NCBI GenBank assembly: GCA_963575645.1
Contig: OY754466.1
Span: 43,060,001 to 43,124,000 of the forward strand
DNA: 64,000 bases
Reading direction: 5' to 3'
DNA from: Xanthostigma xanthostigma
Taxonomy: Eukaryota > Arthropoda > Insecta > Raphidioptera > Raphidiidae
The notes under the pieces are model-generated. The model ran no database searches, was not told the origin of the DNA, and was given only the letters and a program-made list of their open reading frames with translations. The position numbers and the translations under genes were made by a program. Shown here piece after piece: positions 23,501 to 31,133 of the stretch. Every line of letters begins with the position of its first letter. Position 1 is the stretch's first letter.

Positions 23501-26500
23501 CCTCATTTTAGATTTTCGTCGTGTTAATTGTCAGTATGTCTACTTCCGAGATTCAAGTGTTCGCTGACACGACAGGATGCCTATTAAAGATGATTTTTTT
23601 TGCAGTGTTGCATTTGGAAAAATTTGGTAGGGCTGAGCATTTGCTACTTTAAGTAGACCGGCGATGAGACGATATAAATGTCTCTAGGTCTATGACTTGG
23701 AATAACCCTTCCATTTTTTTTTTTTGATAATTTTTTTTTTTTTTTTGAGTGTTGAGCTGAGTATTTTACTCATAGCGTAGGTTTTTCTTTTGATGGATAT
23801 CTTATGGTTTCCTAGGAATGACTGATCTGAATAGTTCACTCTCGGTTGATGTTGGTTGTTTTTGGGTATTATGTTGTTTTTCTTCCATGCGCAAGTTTCG
23901 TCAAGTTTGTGGTTTATATATTTTTTTTCTTTTGGGACTAGTTATCTTTTCACGTGTCACTAGGACTAGAGTACCGTTGATGGGCATGTGATGTCGTCCT
24001 CTTTTATAACTGTCGTTTCTTGAATTCGCATATTTTTTTGTATGGTTGTCGTGTATAGGACATCATAGGTTTATCTCAGGAGTAGGTGTTTGTGATTGCA
24101 GACGTAAATTTTTTTTTTTTTTTTGTCGGAAATCCTTTTCTTTTGTACTTATTTTATCGTTACTTTATGAGTATTTCGGTGAAATCCTCACCACGTAAGG
24201 GGGGTGTTGTTACGTCGCAATTGACATAATTTTACAAGCTATGGTTTTGAGTGTGCTGTGATAGATTGACAAATCGAAACTAGTCATGGAACGACGATCA
24301 TATATCACTGGGTTAATTGTCGATTTGTTGATGAATGGGTTTTTGTTTTAATGATGGTTGCGAGGGACGCGGAAAAAAAGTGTCAGCAGTTGTGGTTGAA
24401 TTTTTGAATAAGGAAGTGTTACAGGAGACGCGTTGGAAAAGTTTGGTTGTTGGTTGTTGTGAATTATTGGTTTTAGTAGTTAAATGGTTTTTGCGAATAA
24501 ATGGTTTTGTGGATTAATGTTTTGGTAATTTAATGGTTCTGATGTATTAATGGTTTTTGGTAAATGAATGGTTTTGTGGATAAATGTTTTGGTGAATTAC
24601 TGGTTCTGATGGATTAATGGTTTTGTGAGAAACGTTGTTTTGGCTGTACATTATAAATGTATGTGACATTTTCCGGAGACGCTAATTATTCCCTTTGAAG
24701 ATATCGAGTCGTGGGTAGATGTTACTTGAAAGATATTACGAGTGAATTTGACCACCCAGGTATTCGTAAATAAATAAGGTACAATTTTCTTTTCTTTTTG
24801 TTTTTAACAGTGAAAGTATGGATTAATAATTCGCGAATTTTAGTGACTTAATATTGAATATATTACGTGGAACAAAAACAATATTAATTATTATTTTCAA
24901 CAGATATGTACGTTTCCATAGTTACTAAACTATTGTGTTAATAATTTCACGTCTTGTCCTATTTTATTGTGTATTTTTTTTTATAGCCTATTTTTTTAAG
25001 TTATCTGAGGCCCATCTTATAAGTGGTCCAGTTCCTTAACGTTTCGTACAGCTTTCAGAATTTATGAACTAGTGCCCGACTGTAAAATTGGCTTTAGATT
25101 TTATCTGAATTTTGTACTATATATATAATTTTTTTTATTTGGTAATTCATTTGATATTTGATGATTTCGTTAGTGGCCACGTACGAATTAATTTTAAGAA
25201 TGCACAATATCTAATCGTGTATCATATCTTACCTTAAAAGTGATATTTCACTTACGTTCACTAAATTTTATTGATCTATTAATATTATATCCACCGTTTT
25301 ATTCAATACTAATCTTTTGACTATCATATTATCAAATTGTTAATTGTTAAGAGAATCTTTCACTAGGTTGATGTTCCTTTATTTTATTATTACTATTAAA
25401 TTCATTTTGGTAAAGTTTGTGTTTTATTTGGTCAAATTCACGAATACAGTCTACAGGTGAAGCCAACATCTGTTGGATTGTTTAAAAACAGAGGAATTTT
25501 GGCTTGGCGCCCTATAGAATCACAAATTAAAGCTTTACACTCCCTCTTGGGTAGCTTTTTCCTCTGTGATATTTGACACCACCAACATCGGTAAGTACGT
25601 AGTCATTAAGGTTAATTTTGTGTCGGTATTATTTTATCGAACCCCCCCCACAGCGCCGACGAGCTACGGCGGGCCTCGTAGGATTTGTTTGTGAGACCGG
25701 AAATAGTGGTCGTCACAAATAATTAAATATTAAATAAAACATCTAATCCTCTATCAATGCAAACGTTTCGTTAAGGGCGGCTATATTGAATATTTTGAAT
25801 TGAGCTTCGCCTCCGGGTAAAATCTCGGATTTAAATATTTCGACTTACCCTCGGATTCGGTCGATGCAACGCCGAGTCTTCATTCTTTAAAATCATGTCG
25901 AGGAACTTGGGAATTATATTTGGACTGGGGTAAAGTTCGATGTCAGACGGAAATACGAAGTGCGTTTGTGCGGATAATCGAGCAACGTTTCGCCCAACGT
26001 TGATCGGATATGTAAGATTGTGTTTTGTTTTATACGTGTCCTGTTGTTTTATCGTTGAATATGGTGGAGGCGCCGAACAATTGAACGTTGAGTTAAAAAA
26101 TGAATCTGATGTTGGAATCTGAAAAAAAGCACAGTTTATTCGCTATGCTTATGCTGGGTTGCAGAAAGTATTGTCAAAAAATTTGATTTGACAATGATCT
26201 TAAACTGTGATCATATATTTACATTCGTTATACATGCAAGAGCTATCTAATGTTGTAAACTTGTAAGTCATGTACACAAATGATTGATATGCATTGAAAA
26301 AGGTCGCCTTTCAAGCTAAATTTTGATGTATATAAGTAGAAAAAATGTTGTTTCGAAGTGGAAAATGTACAAAAAAAAATTGGTTGTCTGTAAAGTCGGT
26401 TTACGGATGATAGTTTTACGTGATAACGTATTCCGCTCGAATATCATATTTAATAATACATAACCTAAATTTTAGTAGCTGTCAAACTATATTTTCACCG

Positions 26501-29500
26501 ACTCTCTATCGCTTATACTGCGCTCTCGCTTGCACGCACAGGGTCAGGCGGAACGTTACACAGCCGGAACGTTACACTTTTTCGTGCGTGCAGCTGGTGT
26601 TTTATCAATTTATAAGACTTTACCACGTCAAAAAACTATTATAAATACACGTATAGAACACATTACACTGTTTAAATTTATTGGTTATAGTCTTAAAGGT
26701 AAATAACGAGTCGTGTTGAAAAAAGTTTCTGAAACCTGTAAATTTCGTGCAGATATTATATATTATTTTACTCGATGTAAAATATAAGTTCAGGTCTACG
26801 CAGTGGCGTAACAATAGGGTGGCAGAACGGGCAAAATGCCACGGTCCCCCTGGGTCCTTTATTACAAAATTTGGTAACAAATACCTATTAATTTTATATT
26901 TAATCAATTTGAGTTATAGGTATTAACTCAAGAACATACACGAATCTATCTATCTATCTACTTTAATTCGTGATTTATAAAGTTGAAACTGCAATGTGAA
27001 GCTTTTTATATTAAGGGAGGGCCCCATCTGATGAATTTGTCACGGGCCTTAGGTGGTATAGTTACGCCACTGGGTTTACGAATATTAAGGTAACATTTTC
27101 TTAAAAAAATGCAGCGAACAAAAGTAAAATAATTTAAAAACTATTAGTTTTATAACTATATTCAGGAAATATAAGACCAGGCCTGGGCAAATGGCGGCCC
27201 GCAGCACAATTTTGTCTCCGGCCCGCGAAGCATTTTATAAATTTTAGAAAAGTAGTAAAGAAATAGTAAGGGCGCCAGAACAGACGAAAAGGAGTTTTTT
27301 TGCTCTCCAAATGCGGAAATAGAATGTGAGGACCTTTTTTTTTTGCTCTGCAAATTATTGGCCCGCGGTCGAATTTTCTTCAGCTATGTGGCCCGGTGAT
27401 CAAAAGATTAGCCCTCCCCTGCTATAGACGTTTTTTCCGTAGTTTAGTGTTTTGACGACGATTGACGATGTGCGCCTTTATCGTATAGTCAGTTTTATTG
27501 TGGATAAATTTTATGATTCTTATTATCAATTTTTTTATCATTTCCATTTTTTATTATTATTGACTTTTTAGAAAGCAAGGATTCATCAGAATGACAAAAC
27601 AATATAATTATGAATCATTCTTACATGCATATAAAAATCATAGCGCATAGTTACAACTTTTAGAAAATAAGGTTTTTTGGTCAACTAAGAATCAAAATTA
27701 ATTGTAACAATCGAGTCTGGCTAATTATGAATCATATTTAAGAGGGCTCTCTCACTTCCAGGCAAATACATCCTTTCGATTACACTATTAAAAAAACAAA
27801 ATAAATACATGAAAATAAATTAAGACAAATACAAAATATCGATTTTAAAATTGTATTCTAATAAAACACACCATACGGAGTTTAAATGCAGCCGATAAGG
27901 AAAAAGATTAGGGCGCCTTAGTTGTAACGCGAAAAAGTAAAAAACAGACGTTCATTATTTGCATTCCTCGACCTTCCCGACCATATTTTTGATCATAATA
28001 TTGACCAGAAATTAAAAAAAAAGCGTTTTTAAAAACATTTTTTTGCATAAATAAATATTCTTACACAGCCCGTGAAAAACGCACTCTATTTGAATAAATA
28101 GTTTGCGTTGTAACAAAAGCGTGTTTTTTTTATTTTTATTTCTTTTATATTTTATTAATTATATTTTTTTGTCGTAACTACTTCTGAACAACTCTCTATC
28201 TTTAAATAGTTTATGCGGAGTCTTTTGGATTATAGATAGATTACTTTATTTTTATATATGTCATAATCAATAGCGTAGAATGCGTCAAATAAAAAAAAAT
28301 ATACAGTATGTAAATGTGCACATAGGGAAATTAGTATTGGAAAAAGTACTTAGATCAGAGTTAGCCATGACTGCATTAATTGTTATTTCTATTGAATTAT
28401 CGTGGTAAAAGTGAGATTTCTATTTTATTTTGATTTATTGACGTGATAACGTCTTATAAATTGATGAATCACCAATCTTATAAATTGATAAAACACCGGC
28501 TGCATGCACGAAAAAGTGTAACGTTCGTAACGTTCCGCCTGACCCTGTGCGTGCTTTTCTCGAAAACGGCCCTAACGATTTGGATGAAATTTACTGAAAA
28601 GGGATTTTGGAGGGCAAAAAATCGTTTTAGCTAGGTCTCATCTCTCGAAAAAATCGTTTTCTTACAAATTTTATCATTATAAAAATCAATTTTTTGACGT
28701 ATGAAAATACTTAAATATTGTAAGTAGGTTTTGGAATTTTATATAAACAGTGAAACAATTGTTTTATAAATATTATGACAGCTAATCTTTGAGACTTAAA
28801 ATAAATACGAAAGAAAGAAAGTTAAAAAAACAATTATATTATATGGTGAGTAATTTTAATAAATAAAATTAACCTAAATTTGAAGCGAAAGATGCAATAT
28901 CATAGATTCGAATTATTATAATTATTATATAAATTTAGGTTATGTATTACGGAATACGTTATCACGTAAAACTATCGTCCGTAAACCGACTTTACAGACA
29001 ACCAATTTTTTTTATTTTACTTGGCTTTTTTAATAATAAAAAGCTCTTATAAATCATTATTTCAATTTTTTTGTACAAAAATAAAACAAAAAAACAACTC
29101 CATCTGTTTGGAAACATTTCATTCAAAAATTGTCTGACTGCTATGACGTATGCGCGTTGGTAAATCAGTGACCCAATGTCTTTAGGTTCAACACGAATAG
29201 GCGGAGATATTTGCACCATATTTAAGTATTTTTGGGAATTTAATGTCCCATTAATAAAAAAAATCCGATTATGTTGTAATCATTTGAATATTTTCTTCGG
29301 TAGTATACACATTCATTTTGCAAAAGAATATTATCTGTCAAATTGAAAAACAAGATTTCAAGGCTCACTCTGATTCAGTCATTTTTTCCCAATGTTAATT
29401 TCCCTATGTGCACCTTACGTGTTTACATACTGTATATAAACTGGTTACTTAAAGGAATTAAAAAGATTACTAAAATTTATATTTGGTATAGTATTCAGGC

Positions 29501-30267
29501 TCTGTAGTGTTTCAAAATTCAATGTTATGTTATTTGCCATCAAACTTTAATTTCAACTCGATACAACATTTGGAAGTAGATGAAAATCGACTCATTTGAT
29601 TTTTTTTAAATAATCACGTAAGCAACAGAAATATTTTTCGTACCTTCTGCGACGGCATATGATTCGCATTGAAGAATATATGGAAGGTGACATATTGTTT
29701 GACCACTGGCGACGTGCATTCTCTCAAGTATTTTATTGAGTCGACGGTACTCTGGAAGTCGTCTCCTGGCGCATATATAGCAACCGACACCGGTCCGTTC
29801 CATCGCTCGACAACTGGCACCAGGTTATCTATGAACGTGAAATCACCCTGGGTGGTATACGTGATGCTCTCGTGACACCTGTGTTGGCGCTGCGCCCTCA
29901 CGTAATTATAGAGCACCCAAAACTCTCCGCTTTGACCTATACGCGATTCAATCGGTTTATCCAAACAACCCAAAAAGTTTCGAAGACGATCGGCTGAACT
30001 AATTTCAACTGGTGTTGAGGATGTGATTTTTGGCGTTGAATTTTCGTGTTTCGCTGTCGTTTTGGTTACATCTTTTTCGTAACTATTCGAAGAATTTTGA
30101 ATGTCAGTGATAATTTGATAACTGCAATTTGCTTTGAATCTTTCATTATCATATTTTGAAAATAAAGTTTCATAAGTTGACGCCGTTAAATGGACTACAC
30201 AACCAAATAAATAAATAAATACAGCTGCCAAAACCAGTCTTGCGGTTACGTATTTTCTTGTAACCAT
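11322..30267 (-). CDS. B4GAT1-like: Gene B: beta-1,4-glucuronyltransferase 1-like (B4GAT1-like, GT49), four coding exons
   Basis: Exons join 30267-29644, 26118-25849, 12611-12294 and 11519-11322. All junctions are GT-AG and phase 0, giving 469 aa. The start ATG at 30267 has an A-rich context. A signal-anchor helix covers about residues 9-27 after a basic N-tail, so this is a type II Golgi/ER protein with a short stem. The catalytic region begins near LRNFLGCLDKP. Landmarks are GEFWVLYNYVRA, PVVERWNGPVSVAIYAP, YPINVGRNVAR and the metal-site candidate SDIELYPS (D267, E269), then EISAN, GSCHNLP, HIFHVAKR and CVLDYDYQILDN. Human B4GAT1, 415 aa, adds glucuronate to xylose on alpha-dystroglycan as a primer for LARGE. 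The same reaction here is inference. Intron 2 (about 13.2 kb) carries a Ty3/Gypsy block in antisense. The reading frame is intact despite this, so the gene appears functional. Gene A is its upstream tandem paralogue. Confidence 0.88.
11554..12246. mobile_element. Foldback element in intron 3 of gene B
   Basis: Arms of about 210 bp are inverted copies. The left begins ATAGTCCAAGAGACGGCTGC and the right ends with its complement. The centre (about 11790-12010) is unpaired. It fills most of the 774-bp last intron of gene B and carries no ORF. Confidence 0.8.
12294..12611 (-). CDS. Gene B coding exon 3
   Basis: The acceptor CCTGTACAG ends at 12612 and the donor CAG/GTAATG is at 12294/12293. The 106 codons start IFVIPVFEISAN and end KNKMTQ. 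They include the Cys motif VCGSCHNLP, HIFHVAKR and the EAFYIGTNQEPLYDQR block typical of the family. In gene A the region is split by an intron just before VCNFCHNVP, which is absent here. Confidence 0.88.
12742..13650 (-). mobile_element. LINE 3' fragment (non-LTR retrotransposon, RT C-terminal region)
   Basis: Minus-strand translation gives the end of a reverse transcriptase. It has THTKFLGLHLDQHLDWSIH, then AYGIIFWGNSS and VVQKRLVRTIM, and a Lys/Asn-rich tail ending NVKF. An in-frame stop lies near 13590, so the fragment is already broken upstream. The 3' UTR ends in an ATT repeat at 12750-12765. It is 5'-truncated, and the SINE at 13665 inserted next to its upstream edge. It resembles the 3' ends at 33920-34670 and 62755-63262. 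Probably Jockey/CR1-type, but the clade is not certain. Confidence 0.8.
13665..14077 (-). repeat. tRNA-derived SINE, full copy
   Basis: On the minus strand the head has tRNA promoter elements. There is a box A-like TACCGAGTGGTGAGAGCA (14078-14061) and a perfect box B GGTTCGAATCC (14035-14025), followed by a unique body and an ATT-rich tail. A 14-bp target duplication AATGTACCTAATTA lies at 13651-13664 and 14078-14091. The shorter copy at 9463-9831 shares the body. Confidence 0.88.
14078..14268. other. Unassigned spacer before the truncated Ty3/Gypsy copy
   Basis: About 180 bp with no recognised content. It joins directly to the middle of the RNase H region of the retroelement at 14269. Confidence 0.5.
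14269..15836 (+). pseudogene. 5'-truncated Ty3/Gypsy pol (RNase H part and integrase)
   Basis: From 14269 the sequence equals 21628 onward, a constant offset of 7359. It therefore starts inside the RNase H domain at ERVICYASRSLSK and runs through the HHCC zinc region and integrase core to the pol stop. Gag, protease and reverse transcriptase are missing. The frame is open because it is a copy of the intact element. An upstream in-frame start at 14205 comes from unrelated flanking sequence. The identical sequence means the copy is very young, or that it is an assembly duplication. Confidence 0.9.
15837..16837 (+). other. Post-pol non-coding region of the truncated Ty3/Gypsy copy
   Basis: About 1 kb without an env ORF, rich in long T-runs and identical to 23196-24196. 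It leads to the purine tract AAGGGGGGTGT at 16838-16848, just before the LTR. Confidence 0.75.
16849..18358 (+). repeat. 5' LTR (shared with the truncated copy)
   Basis: About 1510 bp, beginning TGTTACG and ending CGTCACA, a 6/7 terminal inverted repeat. The start is uncertain by about 3 bp, since TGTTGTTACG is an alternative. It contains an A/T-rich minisatellite (about 17095-17280), AATAAATAAGG near 17410, and GTAAGTACG near 18231, which could be a splice donor. It matches the 3' LTR at 24208-25717 along its length. Confidence 0.9.
17095..17280 (+). repeat. Minisatellite within LTR, unit around AATGGTTTTGTGGATTAATG
   Basis: Imperfect tandem units of about 18-20 bp, each with TGGTTTT, TGGTTCT or TGTTTTGG followed by TTAATG or AAATG. 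The same array is at about 24454-24639 in the other LTR. It sits in the 5' third of the LTR, where U3 enhancers usually lie. A regulatory role is inference. Confidence 0.65.
18362..18379 (+). promoter_or_regulatory. Primer binding site, tRNA-Lys type
   Basis: TGGCGCCCAACGTGGGGC, 3 bp after the LTR end, is complementary to the 3' end (with CCA) of a metazoan tRNA-Lys, as I recall for the CUU isoacceptor. This sets the position where minus-strand synthesis starts and confirms that the middle LTR is the 5' LTR of the full element. Confidence 0.8.
18574..20070 (+). CDS. gag: Gag polyprotein of the Ty3/Gypsy element (498 aa)
   Basis: The ATG at 18574 is the first in frame after the leader. Residues about 1-37 (LLKPELQSALNSRGI, then EVLRKRLRSAL) look like a SAP-type helix-turn-helix motif. 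The centre (about 220-400) has the capsid-like helical region, with FEPAFIEH-type helices and RGKALIWFRANRGKF. A Pro-rich spacer follows near 390. Two CCHC zinc knuckles are at C438-C451 (CWNCSQLGHVARLC, complete) and C459-C472 (CFRCGKAGVFTRQC). In the second the expected His is Val. It ends 46 nt inside the pol frame, with a -1 slippery site at 20046. Gag packages RNA and forms the particle. The frame is intact. Confidence 0.9.
   Translation: MDINRLLKPELQSALNSRGINGEGTVEVLRKRLRSALQLEESGYVFMHTEVPLTALEITAFQRAVADLRRQVESSSGSMLDYLTRKTELDDLQRRLRSYTIFGDLAEKYRQDLQDLVDVTRVSLDEKFSCQPPVTGETLVRNPETSLIDFTTMGDTTNTSSPRGPSLRHSPTEYSPLRNNTTCPERVLDSNGTQEPPAMYGRTMLRDSSRQPSFGPPELPFYERIRSTPVCHWNVSFDGEPQSVSVSAFIEHVRELQKARHVSDHELFISASDLFRGKALIWFRANRGKFVCWRDIEIALRTTFLPPNYDFRLMKEIQDRTQGPDEPVAVFVAVMENMFNRLSIVPSEDFMLSTIRRNLHPSYTTQLSLVPIVSLDQLVAYGRRLEETKYLVEDYHPPPPARSTLEPDLAYERRPARTMPKLNTSYDVELAVVSQVRCWNCSQLGHVARLCREPCRLHCFRCGKAGVFTRQCCADSTRNVEIPTCSQQTTSGNLPEDV
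20025..23195 (+). CDS. pol: Pol polyprotein of the Ty3/Gypsy element (PR-RT-RNase H-IN)
   Basis: An open frame of 1056 codons in -1 relative to gag. The bases from 20025 only mark where the frame opens. Pol is probably made by frameshifting at 20046-20052 as a Gag-Pol fusion. Protease: LLDSGASRTII with D68. RT: YLDDIVIA, with catalytic Asp pair 371-372. RNase H follows with FVLQTDASAFG and TDHHSLVWLHN. Integrase has an HHCC finger (THDLPTAGHQG to CNTCIQYK) and a D,D(34)E core at D779, D839 and E874 (LDLMGPLP, ADNGVQF, PTERINRV). After the core comes a GPFRV-type C-terminal region. No stop or frameshift is seen. The last half of the frame is repeated at 14269-15836. Confidence 0.93.
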   Translation: MFTTNDFGKLTRGRIDGRLDAPDYHTRPTIEKQAETVSVNFVFDSTSPDERPHLKVLLYGHPIVGLLDSGASRTIIGAAGIPLLRDLGVKVNKTEQQVQTADGQHCLCSGSATVIFSLEDRERTLEVLIVPRIRHRLVLGVDFWRAMGIVPDVVKQQWNFVEVGGISHSNDPPLGHLSVQQKRKLDRITNKNFARMGDKLGCTTLVEHVIETTSTPIKQRYYPTNPKIQEYIDQELKKMLEAGVVESSNSAWSFPILLVRKKTGDYRFVVDFRKLNSVTKRDAYPLPFVSSILDKLKGAKYLSSLDLKSAYWQVPLSPTSKELTAFTIPGRGLFQFSRMPMGLHNSAATWQRLMDRVLGAELEPHVFVYLDDIVIATSDFETHVKVLEDVFNRLIQAGLTLGRDKCKFCMPELKYLGYVVNRSGLNVDPDKVSAIIDVPIPKTVTEVRRFLGMASWYRRFIPNFSTTIAPLTSLLKKNSKFVWSEVCTLAFAKLKNHLVSAPILNCPDFTLPFVLQTDASAFGVGAVLTQPHTNGERVICYASRSLSKAERNFSVTERECLAVLWAVEKLRGYLEGYHFTVVTDHHSLVWLHNLKDPTGRLARWAVRLQQYDFTIVHRKGKEHVVPDLLSRSVPTVDLIEVNQMDQDPWYSRMMEKVRENPIEYPNWRIDGMQLYKLIYSRLFGLQTEEDCWKRVLPRGLRQEALRETHDLPTAGHQGVVKTVQRLSELYYWPQMRRDTARYIKSCNTCIQYKAEQRRPVGLMGRRARVNRPWQMISLDLMGPLPRSPRGNVYLLVVADCFSKFPLLFPLRNANAKPIAKLVEDNVFLMFGAPQFILADNGVQFRSHVFTSLAERYDSRILFNAHYHPQANPTERINRVLKTMMASYVKDQHSLWDVHLSKLACAIRASKHASTGLSPYFVNFGRELILSGKLYTDLDEDNIDFDPRPEPTELNQSFREIYKEVAMKLDAAYEKSKRIYDLRRRIVSYQVGDSVYRRNFPISDATRQFSAKLAPKFIGPFRVKKRMSSWTYELEDRDGHVIGVWHANDLKPDTGDI
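20046..20052 (+). promoter_or_regulatory. Programmed -1 frameshift slippery site GGGAAAC
   Basis: In the gag frame this reads G GGA AAC, the X XXY YYZ pattern, in phase and inside the gag-pol overlap. Downstream, TGGTCG at 20072-20077 can pair with CGACCA at 20103-20108, a weak stem. The spacer of 19 nt is longer than usual. It would produce Gag-Pol. Confidence 0.65.
23196..24196 (+). other. Post-pol non-coding region of the full element
   Basis: About 1 kb between the pol stop and the purine tract, with several long T-runs. No env or other ORF of note. Identical to 15837-16837. Confidence 0.8.
24197..24207 (+). promoter_or_regulatory. Polypurine tract
   Basis: AAGGGGGGTGT directly precedes the 3' LTR, where plus-strand DNA synthesis would be primed. 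The same tract is at 16838-16848. Confidence 0.7.
24208..25717 (+). repeat. 3' LTR
   Basis: Same as 16849-18358 in every stretch I compared, including the minisatellite. It ends CGTCACA and then AATAATTAAAT, 131 bp before the GT donor at 25848 (antisense) that ends exon 2 of gene B. Confidence 0.9.
25849..26118 (-). CDS. Gene B coding exon 2
   Basis: The acceptor TTTTTTTCAG ends at 26119 and the donor AGG/GTAAGT is at 25849/25848. Ninety codons run from IPTSDSFFN to HRPNPR. They include the NCSAPPPY block, YPINVGRNVAR and SDIELYPS, so this exon holds the metal-binding candidate. The paralogous exon of gene A continues past this point without an intron. Confidence 0.88.
26380..26634 (+). repeat. 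MITE of the TTGGTTGTCTGTAAAG family (copy 2)
   Basis: A compact copy. It starts TTGGTTGTCTGTAAAGTCGG and ends CTTTACCACGTCAAAAA, with the inverted pair TTTTACGTGATAACGT near the start. It lies in intron 1 of gene B. Confidence 0.75.
26801..27072. mobile_element. hAT MITE, CAGTGGCGTAAC ends
   Basis: The ends CAGTGGCGTAACAA and TAGTTACGCCACTG are terminal inverted repeats. The flanks GGTCTACG (26793-26800) and GGTTTACG (27073-27080) match at 7 of 8 positions, as expected for an 8-bp hAT target duplication. It lies in intron 1 of gene B. Confidence 0.8.
27178..27421. mobile_element. hAT-like MITE, CAGGCCTGGGCAAAT end
   Basis: The left end CAGGCCTGGGCAAAT and the right end TTAGCCCTCCCCTG are imperfect inverted repeats of a common hAT type. 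The flanks share only AGAC, so the target duplication is not clear. It lies in intron 1 of gene B. Confidence 0.55.
27430..28299. other. Intron 1 of gene B, no feature seen
   Basis: AT-rich intronic sequence without a recognised repeat or exon. Confidence 0.4.
28302..29434 (-). mobile_element. IS630/mariner-type element carrying a nested MITE (copy 1)
   Basis: The ends are TACAGTATGTAAATG and CATACTGTA. Flanking TA is at 28300-28301 and 29435-29436. The terminal repeat continues as GTGCACATAGGGAAATTA at both ends. The interior is interrupted by a 568-bp MITE (28438-29007). With that removed, the length matches the sister at 30470-31040. A minus-strand remnant reads VRQFLNEMFPNRW, like the C-terminal part of mariner-family transposases. 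It lies in intron 1 of gene B. Confidence 0.75.
28438..29007 (-). repeat. MITE of the TTGGTTGTCTGTAAAG family (copy 3), nested in the mariner-type element
   Basis: Right end (minus strand) TTGGTTGTCTGTAAAGTCGG; left end ACGTTATCACGTCAA. The uninterrupted copy at 30470-31040 shows the empty site at the same position (GATTTATT then TTTATTTTACTTGG). Confidence 0.75.
29644..30267 (-). CDS. Gene B coding exon 1
   Basis: The ATG is at 30267 and the donor AAG/GTACGA at 29644/29643. There are 208 codons. The N-tail MVTRKYVTARL is followed by a hydrophobic helix (about residues 9-27), a short Ser/Thr/Asn-rich stem and the start of the catalytic domain, including YNYVRAQRQHRCHES and PVSVAIYAP. The stem and catalytic region are in one exon here. 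In gene A they are split between exons 1 and 2. Confidence 0.85.
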
Positions 30268-30327
30268 TTTATTGAATTTTTTTGCCGGTGTATTTAATTA
30301 AAAATTTCGGTTAACGTTCCGACAAAT

Positions 30328-30333
30328 TTTATA
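30328..30333 (-). promoter_or_regulatory. Possible TATA box of gene B
   Basis: TATAAA on the minus strand, 61 bp upstream of the ATG at 30267. It predicts transcription starting around 30300 with a short 5' UTR. No other core element was confirmed. Confidence 0.35.
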
Positions 30334-30469
30334 GCTATTTAAGTTGTTAACACTAAGTTCTTATACATACTGAATTTATTATCATAACTGACTGTGATAC
30401 GGAGAGTAATTTGAGAAATAATCAGTTTTATTTGCACCCACTGGAGGGGGTTTGTAGTAGATTTTGTTA

Positions 30470-31040
30470 TACAGTATGTAACGCGTAAGGTGTACATAGG
30501 GAAATTAGCATTGGGAAAAAATACTTGGATCAGAGTTAGCCATGACTGCATTAATTGTTATTTCTATTGAATTATCGTGGTAATCTTGAGGATTTCTATT
30601 TTATTTTGATTTATTTTTATTTTACTTGGCTTTTTTAATAATAAAAAGCTCTTATAAATCATTATTTTAATTTTTTTGTACAAAAATAAAACAAAAAAAC
30701 AACTCCATCTGTTTGGAAACATTTCATTCAAAAATTGTCTGACTGGTATGACGTATGCGCGTTGGTAAATCAGTGACCCAATGTCTTTAGGTTCAACACA
30801 AATAGGCGGAGATATTTGATCTCGCACCATATTTAAGTATTTTTGGGAATTTAATGTCCCATTAATAAAAAAAGTCCGATTATGTTGTAATCATTTGAAT
30901 ATTAGTAGATATACACATTCATTTTGCAAAAGAATATTATCTGTCAAATTGAAAAACAAGATTTCAAAGCTCACTCTGATCCAGTCATTTTGTCCCAATG
31001 TTAATTTCCCTATGTGCACCTTACGTGTTTACATACTGTA
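30470..31040 (-). mobile_element. IS630/mariner-type element (copy 2, uninterrupted)
   Basis: Ends TACAGTATGTAACGCG and CATACTGTA. TA target duplications are at 30468-30469 and 31041-31042. It is 571 bp. The minus strand encodes QRAYVIPVRQFLNEMFPNRW, a partial transposase-like segment without the catalytic triad. It is an internally deleted derivative. Confidence 0.78.
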
Positions 31041-31133
31041 TACTTGATACACATATAATATTGCAAGTCCTGTACATTTCAAATCGGTACTTATATATAA
31101 ATTAAGTAACAAGACTGCAGGTTTATAACTTAT

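Larger units (their letters stand above)
16838..25717 (+). mobile_element. Full-length Ty3/Gypsy LTR retrotransposon, plus strand, in intron 2 of gene B
   Basis: Order: LTR (16849-18358), tRNA-Lys primer site, gag, pol (PR-RT-RNase H-IN), 1-kb non-coding region, purine tract, LTR (24208-25717). The RT-before-IN order and the YLDD motif place it in Ty3/Gypsy. There is no env. Both long ORFs are open and the LTRs look identical, so it may be active or recently active. The left LTR also serves the truncated copy to its left. No target duplication can be assigned because the true left end is missing; the right flank is AATAATTAAAT. It lies antisense to gene B. Confidence 0.93.

Noticed and set aside
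23196..24196. Env gene after pol
   Set aside because: No open frame with signal peptide or membrane segment; the region is T-rich non-coding.
25718..25730. Target duplication of the Ty3/Gypsy element
   Set aside because: The left edge of the whole array is a truncation, so no matching left flank can be defined.
25849..26118. Idea that the Ty3/Gypsy insertion breaks gene B
   Set aside because: The donor AGG/GTAAGT at 25849/25848 and the acceptor at 12612 give a clean phase-0 junction matching gene A, so the insertion is intronic.
27162..27353. 63-codon minus-strand ORF near 27.2 kb
   Set aside because: Lies within a hAT-like MITE and shows no domain.
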